Positions 53,414-61,900 of a stretch of DNA of 64,000 bases are shown one piece after another. Both the position numbers and the translations under genes were made by a program. Location of the stretch: assembly GCF_014649535.1 (NCBI RefSeq), contig NZ_BMTF01000011.1:62001-126000 (forward strand), written 5' to 3'. Below the pieces are notes generated by a model. That model saw only the letters and a program-made list of their open reading frames with translations. It was not told where the DNA came from and did not search any database. Position 1 is the stretch's first letter. Every line of letters begins with the position of its first letter. This DNA comes from Streptomyces gelaticus. GTDB taxonomy: Bacteria; Actinomycetota; Actinomycetes; Streptomycetales; Streptomycetaceae.

Positions 53414-54681
53414 GGCTCCTCGCGGATCTCACACTGCCACGGCCCGAGCTGCTGACCGTCCAGGCGGAGAACCTGGCGCTCATGCGCGACGCCGTGCGCC
53501 GCTCACGCACCTGTACGGCGCTGCATCCGTACGAGGGCTCCCTGACCCCCGAGGGCCTGCCGCAGGTCCCCCTCACCAGCCGCGACCGGCTCGCCGAGTG
53601 GAGCATGGATCCCGGCACTCCGAACCGCATCACCGAGGGGGACATCCGCCTGGTGCTGCGTTCGAGCGGCTCGTCGGGCCGGGTACGGACCCTGCTGCAC
53701 GACCGCCCCTTCAACGAGCGGGTCGAGGCGATCGGCGCGCGCGGCCTGTGCCTCGACGGACTGGGCACCAACCCCTTCGTCCTCAACTCGCTTGCTCCGG
53801 GCGACCTGTTCGGGGGCTTCGGCTTCGCCGATGCGGTGCTCTCCCGCCGCGGCGCGGCCGTGCTCCCGGCCGGGACGTCCATGCCCGCGCACCATCTCGC
53901 CGAGCTGATCACCGATCTCGACGTCGGCGCGATGGTCGCTCTGCCGGGATACGTCGAGCGCATGCTGACCGAGATCCCTGCGGAGATGCAGAAGCTGCGC
54001 ACGCTGTACTACCTGGGCGAGCGCATGGCCTCGCCGGCCGCCGAAGCGCTCGCCGCGGCCGGCTGCGCCGTGCGCTCCTTCGCGTACAGCACCACCGAGA
54101 CCGGGCCCATCGGGTACCAGTGCAGCCATCTCAGCGGCGCCGACCACCATGTGCACGAGGACCTCGTGATCGCCGAGGTCGTGGACGACGACGGCCGGCG
54201 GCTGCCGGACGGTGTCCCCGGCATGCTCGCGGTCACCGTGCTGGCCGACACCGGCACCGCGCTGGTGCGCTATCTCGTCGGCGACCGTGCCAGCCTCCGG
54301 CCTTCCGCATGCCCTTGCGGCTCGACGGCCCAGGTGCTGCGCATCGGGGCCCGCGACGACGTGTCGGCCAACCTGATCGGCACCGTGGTCACCCGCTCCA
54401 TGTTCGACACCGCGCTCGGCCTGCCGCCGGACGCCCGCTACCAGGTCGCGTACGGCTCGGAGCGGGGACTGCTGCGGCTGACCCTGCGCGGCGCCGCCCT
54501 GCACGGCCTGACGGACGAGGCGGTACGGACCGCCCTCGGCCGGCACCAGACCCTCCGCAAGGTCGTCGGATCGGCGGTCTTCGCCGGCCTCACGGTCGAT
54601 GCCGGGACGGCACCACGGATCACGGCCCGTGCCAAGGCCCCGTTCTTCTGGAGCGAGGAGGACGGCGATGACCGCGCCTAG
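53410..54681 (+). CDS. PaaK-like AMP ligase (phenylacetate-CoA ligase family)
   Basis: A 423-residue adenylate-forming enzyme of the phenylacetate-CoA ligase (PaaK) group. RLVLRSSGSSGRVRTLLH is the ATP loop, with the Lys of the classical motif replaced by Arg, and YSTTETGPIGYQCSH is the second core motif; LVGDRASLRPSACPCG is the hinge with a Cys pair that may bind metal. The C-terminal domain is short (to residue ~420). It may activate an aryl or amino acid for ligation, or act as a nonribosomal-type amide synthetase. GTG overlaps the ATP-grasp stop (GTGA). The altered P-loop Lys lowers confidence in standard catalysis. Confidence 0.85.
   Translation: MRLLADLTLPRPELLTVQAENLALMRDAVRRSRTCTALHPYEGSLTPEGLPQVPLTSRDRLAEWSMDPGTPNRITEGDIRLVLRSSGSSGRVRTLLHDRPFNERVEAIGARGLCLDGLGTNPFVLNSLAPGDLFGGFGFADAVLSRRGAAVLPAGTSMPAHHLAELITDLDVGAMVALPGYVERMLTEIPAEMQKLRTLYYLGERMASPAAEALAAAGCAVRSFAYSTTETGPIGYQCSHLSGADHHVHEDLVIAEVVDDDGRRLPDGVPGMLAVTVLADTGTALVRYLVGDRASLRPSACPCGSTAQVLRIGARDDVSANLIGTVVTRSMFDTALGLPPDARYQVAYGSERGLLRLTLRGAALHGLTDEAVRTALGRHQTLRKVVGSAVFAGLTVDAGTAPRITARAKAPFFWSEEDGDDRA
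54655..54661 (+). promoter_or_regulatory. Strong Shine-Dalgarno GAGGAGG for the 38-codon ORF
   Basis: GAGGAGG lies 6 bases before the ATG at 54668. It falls inside the last codons of the PaaK-like gene. Such a full-strength site next to an otherwise unannotated ATG is why the small ORF is listed as a possible gene. Confidence 0.6.
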
Positions 54682-54784
54682 GGTGGTGCAGGGCGAGACC
54701 GCGGCGGCGCGGGTACAGACCCTGGCCGAGCCGGGCGTGCCCCGTTCCGGGCGGCGCGGCCGGCAACGGGAGGGCGAGGCATGA
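54668..54784 (+). CDS. Possible 38-residue small protein in the operon
   Basis: A 38-codon frame begins with ATG inside the end of the PaaK-like gene (14-base overlap) and stops with TGA overlapping the papC ATG (ATGA). It has GAGGAGG 6 bases upstream, and most third positions are G or C, as in real genes here. The peptide is very basic, with an SGRRGRQRE stretch and no membrane segment or known motif. It could be a coupling leader that carries ribosomes across the 99-base gap, a small accessory protein, or an accident of spacer DNA. No homology can be claimed. Confidence 0.4.
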   Translation: MTAPRVVQGETAAARVQTLAEPGVPRSGRRGRQREGEA

Positions 54785-55785
54785 GCGACACGACCGCAGG
54801 ACCTGCGGCGGCCCACCGGCGGATCGTGCTGCTGGGCGCGGCCGGCACGGTGGGCCGCTGGTACCGCACCCATCTGACCGGTGCCGGGGACACCGTGACC
54901 ACCGCCGGCCTCTCCGCCGGCACGGACCACGACGAAGACGTGCGCATACCCTCGGCGGGCCTGCGCTCGGCCGTCGCCGCCGCCGACGAGGTGGTGCTCG
55001 CCCTGCCCGAGGACGTCGCCGCGGCGTGCCTGCCGTGGCTGGCGGAGTCGGCCCGCCCCGAGGCGGTGATCGTGTCGACCTGTTCGGTCCAGCTGCCGCT
55101 GTTCGAGGCCGCGTCGGAACTCGGGTTCCGCCCACGGCTGCGTGGCGTCAACCCGATGTTCTCGCCCACTCTGCCGTCCAGGGGCCAGTCGGTGGTGGTG
55201 ATAGCCCCGGAGTCCGCGTCCGGCGCGGACCCGCATGTCAGCCGGCTGTCGGCGCGTCTCGGAGCCGGGTCCATGACGGTCTCCGTCATGGACCCGGCCG
55301 GCCATGACGCGGCGATGTCCGTGCTCCAGGCGCTGCCGCATGCTGCGATCCTCTCGTTCGTGGACGCGCTCCTGGCCGCGCCGGTGGACGTGGCCGCCCT
55401 GATGCGGATCGCACCGCCCCCGGCCCGCACCCTGGCGGCGCTGGCCTGTCGCATCCTGGCGGCCCCGCCCGAGATCTACTGGGACATCCAGCGCGCCAAC
55501 GCGGAGGGCAGCGCCCGCCGCAAGGAACTGATGTCCTCGCTCCAGGGACTCGACTCGCTCGTCGATGCGGACCGGGCCGCCGGCTTCCACGCCGCCCTCG
55601 CGTCGGCGGCGGAGCAACTAGGCCCGTACGCCGCCGAGGGCGCCCAGGAGTGCCAGGACCTGTTCGAGCTGATCCAGCGGCGCAGGACGGCACGGCAGAC
55701 GGGAGCCGACTCGTCACCGGGTACCGCACCCACGGTGGTCGGCACCCGCACCGACCCCACCGAAGAGCAGCCGGGAGACCGATGA
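54781..55785 (+). CDS. papC: Prephenate-dehydrogenase-like protein (PapC type)
   Basis: A 334-residue TyrA/PapC-type dehydrogenase. The Rossmann start is RIVLLGAAGTVGRWYRTHL, the second part shows EVVLALPEDVAAACLPWL, RLRGVNPMFSPTLPS (the usual HPMFGP with Asn for His) and PPEIYWDIQRANAEGS. Oxidative decarboxylation of 4-amino-4-deoxyprephenate to 4-aminophenylpyruvate is expected, completing the pathway started by papA and papB; no dedicated aminotransferase was recognised, so a housekeeping one may finish p-aminophenylalanine. The His-to-Asn change near the active site could affect chemistry, and a non-aromatising decarboxylation (as in amiclenomycin) is an alternative. ATG at 54781 with GGGAGGGCGAGG upstream. 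Confidence 0.88.
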   Translation: MSDTTAGPAAAHRRIVLLGAAGTVGRWYRTHLTGAGDTVTTAGLSAGTDHDEDVRIPSAGLRSAVAAADEVVLALPEDVAAACLPWLAESARPEAVIVSTCSVQLPLFEAASELGFRPRLRGVNPMFSPTLPSRGQSVVVIAPESASGADPHVSRLSARLGAGSMTVSVMDPAGHDAAMSVLQALPHAAILSFVDALLAAPVDVAALMRIAPPPARTLAALACRILAAPPEIYWDIQRANAEGSARRKELMSSLQGLDSLVDADRAAGFHAALASAAEQLGPYAAEGAQECQDLFELIQRRRTARQTGADSSPGTAPTVVGTRTDPTEEQPGDR

Positions 55786-57056
55786 TGTCCGCAGCCCCTC
55801 CGCCCCCCGCGAACACCGAACACCACCTCGCCGTCTTCGGTGACCTCTTCGACATCCCCGACCGGGCCCTCAAGACACTCGGCGACGGCGTCCGGATCAC
55901 CCTGTTCGTCCCCCGGTCGCGGCTGGCGGCCTGCGACGGCGTCGAGCACGCCCACGCAGTTGTCGCCCTGGCCGACGACGCCGACGCGACGGCGTGGACC
56001 GAAGCCGTACGGGCCGTGCACGCCGCGGTGCCGCTGACTCATGCCCTGGCCCTGGTCGACCACTTGGCGTACGAGGCGGCCGTGGCGATGTCGGCCATCG
56101 GCATACCCTTCCACGCGCCGACGACCATGGAGCGGGTGGCCGACAAGGCGCTGATGCGCCGGGCGCTCGACGAACGGGGCCTGTACCCGGTGCCGTTCCG
56201 GCTCGCCACCGGCCTCGACGAGGCGCGCGCCGCCGCCCTGGGGATCGGACTGCCCTGCGTCTTCAAGCCGGTGTCCGGTACCGGCAGCGCGGGGGCGGTC
56301 ATGGTCGGCGACGAGAAGGAGATCGCCGCCGCCCACCACGAGGCGTCCGGACACGGCCAGGACGTGCTGGTCGAAAAGTTCATGACGGGGCCGCAGTACA
56401 GCGTCGAGGCGCTCTCGGAGAACGGCCGGCATCTCGTGCTGGCCATCACGCGCAAGTACTCGGATCCCGCCACCCTGGTCGAGCTCGGCCATGTCATGCC
56501 GGCCCCCCTCTCCGAGGACGAGGCGGCCGCCGTGTCCCGGTGCGCCGAGGACGTCCTGGACGCGGTGGGCCTGACGTACGGGCCGAGCCACACCGAGGTG
56601 ATCCTGGGCCCGGGAGGACCGGTCCCGATCGAGACGCACGCCCGGGTGGGCGGTGACGACATCTGGCTCATGGTGCATGCCGCGACCGGCGTCGATCTGG
56701 ACACGGTCCAGCCGGACCAGGCCCTCGGCCGGAACGTCCTCGACGAGGCGCTCTCCGCCCTCCGGACCCACGCGCCCCGACGCCCCTACCAGGCTGTGTG
56801 GTTCGGGGCGGCTCGCGAGGCGACCACCTTCACCGGCGCGGACCTCCCCAGCGGCGAACACGTCCAGGTCACCGCCCTGCGCGCGGAGGGCGACCCGGTG
56901 CGACCGCTGGCCTCGACGAACGACCGGGCAGTGAAGGTACGCGCGACCGGAACCACCGCGGAGGAGGCCCTGACCCTCGCCCGCGAAACGGCCGCCGAGG
57001 CCTGCGCCGCCCTTTCCCTGGACCTGTCCCTGACCGATCCCTCACGCACGCTGTGA
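55782..57056 (+). CDS. ATP-grasp carboxylate-amine ligase (second copy)
   Basis: A 424-residue ATP-grasp protein. LPCVFKPVSGTGSAGAVMV holds the ATP-binding Lys, DVLVEKFMTGPQYSVEAL the Glu-rich strand, and HTEVILGPGGPVPIETHARVGGDD the metal Glu/His region. It resembles the first copy only in fold, so the two probably use different substrates. ATG at 55782 (an immediate second ATG at 55785 is possible) overlaps the papC stop (ATGA), and it ends the operon. The pair would make two amide bonds, for instance joining the p-aminophenyl amino acid to another acid and amine. Confidence 0.9.
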   Translation: MMSAAPPPPANTEHHLAVFGDLFDIPDRALKTLGDGVRITLFVPRSRLAACDGVEHAHAVVALADDADATAWTEAVRAVHAAVPLTHALALVDHLAYEAAVAMSAIGIPFHAPTTMERVADKALMRRALDERGLYPVPFRLATGLDEARAAALGIGLPCVFKPVSGTGSAGAVMVGDEKEIAAAHHEASGHGQDVLVEKFMTGPQYSVEALSENGRHLVLAITRKYSDPATLVELGHVMPAPLSEDEAAAVSRCAEDVLDAVGLTYGPSHTEVILGPGGPVPIETHARVGGDDIWLMVHAATGVDLDTVQPDQALGRNVLDEALSALRTHAPRRPYQAVWFGAAREATTFTGADLPSGEHVQVTALRAEGDPVRPLASTNDRAVKVRATGTTAEEALTLARETAAEACAALSLDLSLTDPSRTL

Positions 57057-57139
57057 CGACACCCGCGGCACCGAGCGCAAAACCGTACGTCGCGTCGGAA
57101 TGCCTGCCTCCTGTGCTGTGCCATGAAGGTTAAACGCTG

Positions 57140-57169
57140 TTGCTGCCGAAGGCTGACGATCAGTAGATT
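57140..57169 (+). promoter_or_regulatory. Promoter for a probable leaderless transcript
   Basis: TTGCTG at 57140-57145 and TAGATT at 57164-57169 are 18 bases apart. The ATG of the next gene starts at 57179, 9 bases after the -10 box, so transcription would start at or next to the start codon. No Shine-Dalgarno precedes that ATG, consistent with a leaderless mRNA. Confidence 0.55.
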
Positions 57170-57178
57170 CACGTCGTC

Positions 57179-57535
57179 ATGAGGACGCGAATTCTGAGGT
57201 TCGGCCTGTACGCGGACGAGCAGGGGCTGGCATGGGTCAGGGAACTCGTCGACCGGAGTGCGGGTCTCCGGAGCGCCCGGATCGTCAGGGCGGACGTTGC
57301 ACGCACCTGTCCCGACAGCGGCCTGACGACCGCCGAAATGTACGATTTCCTGGCGGAACAGTGGGCCCTCGAACATCCCGGTCAGCACAGCGGCGAGCGG
57401 GAAGCAGTCGAACTACGTGTCCAACTGGCGTGTTCCCTGCGGACCTGGCGAGCGATCCGCAAGGCAGTGATTGCGGCTCTGTGTCCGGAAGCAACGGCAC
57501 CCCACACATGCCGAGTTCCGTGGTGCGCCGGCTGA
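57179..57535 (+). CDS. Hypothetical protein, probably leaderless
   Basis: A 118-residue protein of unknown function. It starts MRTRILRFGLYADEQGLAWV and is mixed alpha/beta by composition, with a Cys-rich C-terminus (LCPEATAPHTCRVPWCAG, three Cys). No family was recognised. The gene follows the biosynthetic operon but has its own promoter placed for leaderless transcription, and the stop is followed by about 430 bases without a convincing gene. Coding status is supported by third-position GC bias and the promoter, not by homology. Confidence 0.6.
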   Translation: MRTRILRFGLYADEQGLAWVRELVDRSAGLRSARIVRADVARTCPDSGLTTAEMYDFLAEQWALEHPGQHSGEREAVELRVQLACSLRTWRAIRKAVIAALCPEATAPHTCRVPWCAG

Positions 57536-57964
57536 ACCGGTGCGCGGTTCCCTGCGACGGTTCCTGACACCGCGACGGCGCCGCCGCCGTCGGTCGCCGG
57601 GAATTCTTCCGGGGCCACCGCCGTCGGCAGACCGGCCGACGGCGGCCGGGTTTCAGCGGCGGGACAACCGCCCGGGCCGGACGCCCGCCATCTCGTCCCC
57701 GGTGGCCTCACGGCGCCACGCACGGCCTCTGCCCGCATGGACGTACGGCCGGCTGTGGCCGAGGACCTCGATCGAGTCGCTCTCGTCCCACCGTCCCGTG
57801 CAGCCGGGGCATCTCGTGGCCGTCCTGGTCCGCTGTGACGCCTGGTGTCGGCCAGCTGGCCCGGCGTAGTCGGGCGTTGACCGCGGGCAGCGAGGCCCGG
57901 TGGTCGATGAGATGGTCCGTCGCACCGTGACCTCCGAGCTCACGCACGGTCGGCACCTGGGCAT
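57536..57964. other. Intergenic region, 429 bases, possible gene remnant
   Basis: This gap separates the leaderless gene from the converging trypsin-co-occurring-domain gene. On the minus strand two frames carry suggestive pieces, including a CxxC and a segment GHSRPYVHAGRGRAWRRE, but they do not join into a full domain. A decayed gene is possible; no intact gene was found. Confidence 0.35.
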
Positions 57965-58375
57965 CTACTGCTCGGCCTGTGGGGTGGCGGCGGAGTCCCA
58001 TTCCATGGCAACCCGGAAGTTGGCCTCCGTCGCAGCCTTGGCCACCATCACGCCTGCCTCCGCCGACAGCTTGATGGCCACCTCGATCGTCACCTTGTCG
58101 GGCTTTCGCGGCAGGTCGGTCAGACGCGTGAGCGACTGAGCCCCGAACTCCCGGATCTGGTCCAGCGCCTCTTCGATGGACGATCCGGCACGGCCCAGGA
58201 TCTGGTTCGCCCGTTCACCTCGCCCGACGGGCCGCGGCCCCTCGGGACCGAACGGGGATCCGTTCGTACCGCGTTCCTCGCGCGGCGGCGGAACAGCGGC
58301 GTCGGCTTCGGTTTCCGCTTGGATGGGCAGGACGCCGCCCTCACCGAAGGTGAGGTACACCACCTGGTCGGACAT
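57965..58375 (-). CDS. CU044_2847-like trypsin-co-occurring domain protein (TCD1-like)
   Basis: A 136-residue protein that starts MSDQVVYLTFGEGGVLPIQ, has a disordered Pro/Arg-rich middle and ends with a conserved helical domain (SIEEALDQIREFGAQSLTRL, then VTIEVAIKLSAEAGVMVAKA and EANFRVAME). This layout matches the trypsin-co-occurring domain family, members of which lie beside trypsin-like/STAND NTPase proteins, as here. They are thought to be signalling or effector partners in NTP-dependent biological conflict systems. ATG at 58373-58375 has GGAG 7 bases upstream. It is two genes downstream of the large STAND protein on the same strand. Confidence 0.8.
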   Translation of the reverse strand: MSDQVVYLTFGEGGVLPIQAETEADAAVPPPREERGTNGSPFGPEGPRPVGRGERANQILGRAGSSIEEALDQIREFGAQSLTRLTDLPRKPDKVTIEVAIKLSAEAGVMVAKAATEANFRVAMEWDSAATPQAEQ

Positions 58376-58413
58376 GGGAACTCCGTTTCGTAGCTCGTCA
58401 ACTTCTCGGATGT

Positions 58414-58947
58414 TCAGATGTTCTGCTCGCCGTTGGCGTCGCTGGGCACCGGCGGATCGATCGTCAACTTCCCTCCCTCCGCCGTGGCCCTGTGGAACCG
58501 AGGCTCTCCGGTCGGGCAGCAGTAACTGTCGCCGGGGCTGTACTGCGGGAACTCCAGCCGGACCTGGCGTCCGTCCTGGGAGACGATCTCTGCCTTGCCC
58601 GCGTCCACCGCGCCGAGCATCCGGTTGTCCAGGAAGAAGTAGATCCGCAGACAGCGTCCGGTCCCGCTGTCCCGGCACACGCTCTCGATCGCCCGCAAAG
58701 GTCCGGGCGCCGCCTTCGTGACGAGTGACTGGTAACCGTCCCTGCGAATGGCCTGGTTGGCGGCGGTCAGGTCGAAGGGCCCGTCGGGGCCATTCTCTTC
58801 CTGTGACGCGGGACTCGATGGGGCGAGGGACCAGCCCCCTTGGGCAGGGGGTGCGCTCGGCGCGGGAGCTGGGGCGTCGCCGCTGCAGCCGACGAGCAGA
58901 ACGGCCAGGAGTGGTAAGGCCGCCAGTCCCGACGTGGGAGGTCGCAC
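58414..58947 (-). CDS. LppP/LprE-type lipoprotein
   Basis: A 177-residue lipoprotein. The signal peptide ends in a lipobox LLVGCSG with the modified Cys at residue ~21, followed by a Pro/Ala linker and a globular domain of the LppP/LprE type (SVCRDSGTGRCLRIYFFLDN, then QVRLEFPQYSPGDSYCCPTG). The pattern fits a surface sensor or adhesin-like module. GTG at 58945-58947. It lies between the TCD gene and the large NTPase and may be the extracellular part of the same conflict system, or an unrelated cell-envelope lipoprotein. Confidence 0.85.
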   Translation of the reverse strand: MRPPTSGLAALPLLAVLLVGCSGDAPAPAPSAPPAQGGWSLAPSSPASQEENGPDGPFDLTAANQAIRRDGYQSLVTKAAPGPLRAIESVCRDSGTGRCLRIYFFLDNRMLGAVDAGKAEIVSQDGRQVRLEFPQYSPGDSYCCPTGEPRFHRATAEGGKLTIDPPVPSDANGEQNI

Positions 58948-58978
58948 GGGGTGACTCCAGGGGGGTGGGGAGAGGACG

Positions 58979-61900
58979 TCAGCAGGGGTCGGCGAAGGGA
59001 AGGTCGGGAAAGCGCGGCGGGTCGGCGCCGCGCGTGAGTTCGGTCAGCCTGCACAGTTTCTGGCGCCAGGTTTCCGGGTCGGCCAGCAGCACCTTGACGT
59101 CCGAGTTCATTCTCAGCACCGCGAGCCGGTCCCCGGAGTCGGACAGCAGGACCGTCGGCGGGTCGAGATGCTGCCCGGAGACCACCTTCGGGTGTTGCTT
59201 GCCGGCGGGGAACGACCAACTGGCCAGCCGACGCGGCCAGGACCGGGTCAAGGCCGCAGCCCCGGCGCCGTCCAGCGCGGCGTGGGCGGGCAGGTACTGC
59301 GGCTCCCCGACGGGCTCTCCGGTGTCTACGCGGGCCGACACGGCGATCGGTTGTGAACCGTCGGTCGTGGCACTGCCGGCGATGACGGCCACATCGGGTT
59401 CGTCCGGGTCGAAGATGATCGTGTCCGCTCGGCCGACGGGGTACGGGCCGCGCGGGGGCCCGATCGTCCCACGGTCGAGGTCGATGAGCTGAAAGGCGTT
59501 CCCACTGCCGGACGAGACAACGACCTGCGGACGGCCCGGACGGGCGAACAGGCCCTCGGCGGAAGACTCGTCCTCACCGTCCAGTTCCCATGCACGTATC
59601 TCCGCACCTGTCGTTCCGAGCACCCGCAGCGACCGGCCCTGGCGCACGACCAGGCGGCCGTCGTCGAGGACGGCCGGGTAGGCGCGAGCCGAGACCTCGG
59701 GCAGCTCCAGCAGTATGGGCGGACCCACGGGTGTGAGCGTGGGCAGGGAGTAACGCACGGTCGTCCAGGCCCGGCCCTGTCCCTGCCCGGCGCTCTTCCC
59801 CGTGATGACGAGTGTGGACTCGGTGGAGTCGACGGCCCACGCCAACGGGCCGGTCAGACCCGTCGTGCGGCTCTGCCTGAGCCGGCCGTCCGGGCCCGTC
59901 CGCTGCAGGGTGCCGTCCCCGCGCAGGGTCAGCAAGGCGTCGTCGCCGCGCAGGAAGCGCATGCCGACGACACGGGCCAAGGAACGCTCGCGCTCCCGGG
60001 GCAGCCGGGTCACGCGCACACTCCTGCCCCTCGCCTCGGCCAACAGACCCCCCGAAGCGCCGACGGTGGGTACCCCCTCGGACCGACCCGCAGCCCGTGC
60101 CCACAGCTCCCGTCCCTGATACAGGACCAGGTCGTACGCGGCCGTTCGGTCGTCCGGCCGTGAACTGGCCACTGTCTGCAGATAGACCACACGGTCGCCT
60201 GCGAGAGCGGCCACCGGCAGACACATGCCGTACGAGGCGAACCTGCCGACGGGACGACCCGTATCCGGCTCCAGCAGGACCGTGCGGTCACCTCGGCACG
60301 TGACGGCGTACGAGCGCGGGCCGACGACCATCTCCTGCGGCTCCACGCCCCACGGCAGGCCGGGCCGCTCATCGCCATTGGCCTCGGCGGCGGGCGGCAG
60401 CACCGGCTCGGTCACCCGGCGGGACCTCGGATCCCACAGGCGCCAGCCTCCGGCGCCCTGGCGCCGGTCGAGGCCGGCCACGGCCCTGCCACTGGCGGTG
60501 AACCCCAGGGTGGAGACCGCGCCGCCCGTCACCTCGGAAGCCTCCCAGGCCGTGCCGGATCCGCTTGCCACGTCCCACCAGCCGACGCGCACCGACTTCT
60601 CACGCACCGCCGACAGATGCCGACCCGTCGCGTCGAGGGCCACGGCAGTGACCTTCCCGCTGCGCGAGTCAGTGCTCTCGGGAACCCGCCACGTGCCGAC
60701 GAGCCGCCAGGAACCGGTCTCGCGTACCGTGACGACGCCGTCGCCGCGCCCCGTCGCCACCCGACGGCCGTCCTCGCTCACGGCCAGGCTCACGACGCCG
60801 GTCTCGTCGACGGCGGGTGAGCGTGCGGGCCTGGAGACGTCCCATGCGGTGAACCTGCTGCTCTCCTCGCGTACGAGCACCCATCGGTCACCCGCGACCT
60901 GGGCCTGGGAAACGTTCGAGGCCGCGGGCAGGAAGGTGGCCGTGCCGTGGTTCTCCAGCAGATCGGCCAGGACGTGCTGCACTCCAACCTGCCCCTTGGC
61001 ACGGTGGATGACGAAGGCGTCCTGGGCCAGGGCTGCCGGTTCGTTGTCACCCCGGCGCATCTCGGCCGCCGATGCCAGTGCATCCGCGCCTGCCTTGCGG
61101 TACTGCTCGGGCAGTACCTTTGTGAGTACCACCACCAGCAAGGCCGCCAGGATGAGCAAGGCGACGACCACCCCCGCGTTCCGTAACCGGCGGTTTCTGC
61201 GGCGTCGGGCCTGCGCTGTCGCGTGGTCGCGGCTGCCTGCGATGAAGAGCAGTTCGGCCGCGTCGAGTTCGACCCGGTAGGACTCCGCGAAGCGTTCGCC
61301 GCGTTCCAGCTCCTGGCCGCCCAGATATGCCTCCGGCTCGTCGTCCCGCTGCCACCGGGCCAGGGCGGGACGGAGGGAACCGTCACGCCAGACGAGGAAG
61401 TCGCGCCGCTGGTGGAGCCAGTCGGCCAGGAGAGGCCAGCGCGTGATCAGTGCGTCATGCGCCAGTCGTACGGTCGTACGACCTTCCGGGTCCTCGTCAA
61501 TGTCCAGAAGGGCGGTTCTCGCCAGACGCCGGGCAAGGTCACTCAGGACGTCGTCGAGGTCGTCGGCGGAGACCGTCGCCCTCGTGTCCTGACCCGGTTC
61601 CGGCCCCACCCGCACCAGCCTGGTCAACAACCTTGGCAGCTGCGCCCGTTCGGCTGTCGAGAGACTGGCCACCTGCTCCTCGACATAGGTCAGCAGGGTC
61701 TTGGCGAGACCTCCGATCCTGCGGTAGTCCTCCAACTGCACGACCGGCGCTTCGGCCTCCTGCCACATCCGGGTGGCAGTGAACTGCAGCAGGGGGAGGT
61801 TGGCTCCACTGGACGGCCGGCCGTCGGTCTTGGCGGCGTCCTCCACGAGTTGGTCCACGACCTGCTCGGAGAACCGTACGTAGCCAACCCGCCGGGCCGG

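Noticed and set aside
57653..58001. Small minus-strand frames in the gap after the leaderless gene
   Set aside because: Motif-like fragments fall in different frames and do not form a domain; noted only as a possible remnant.
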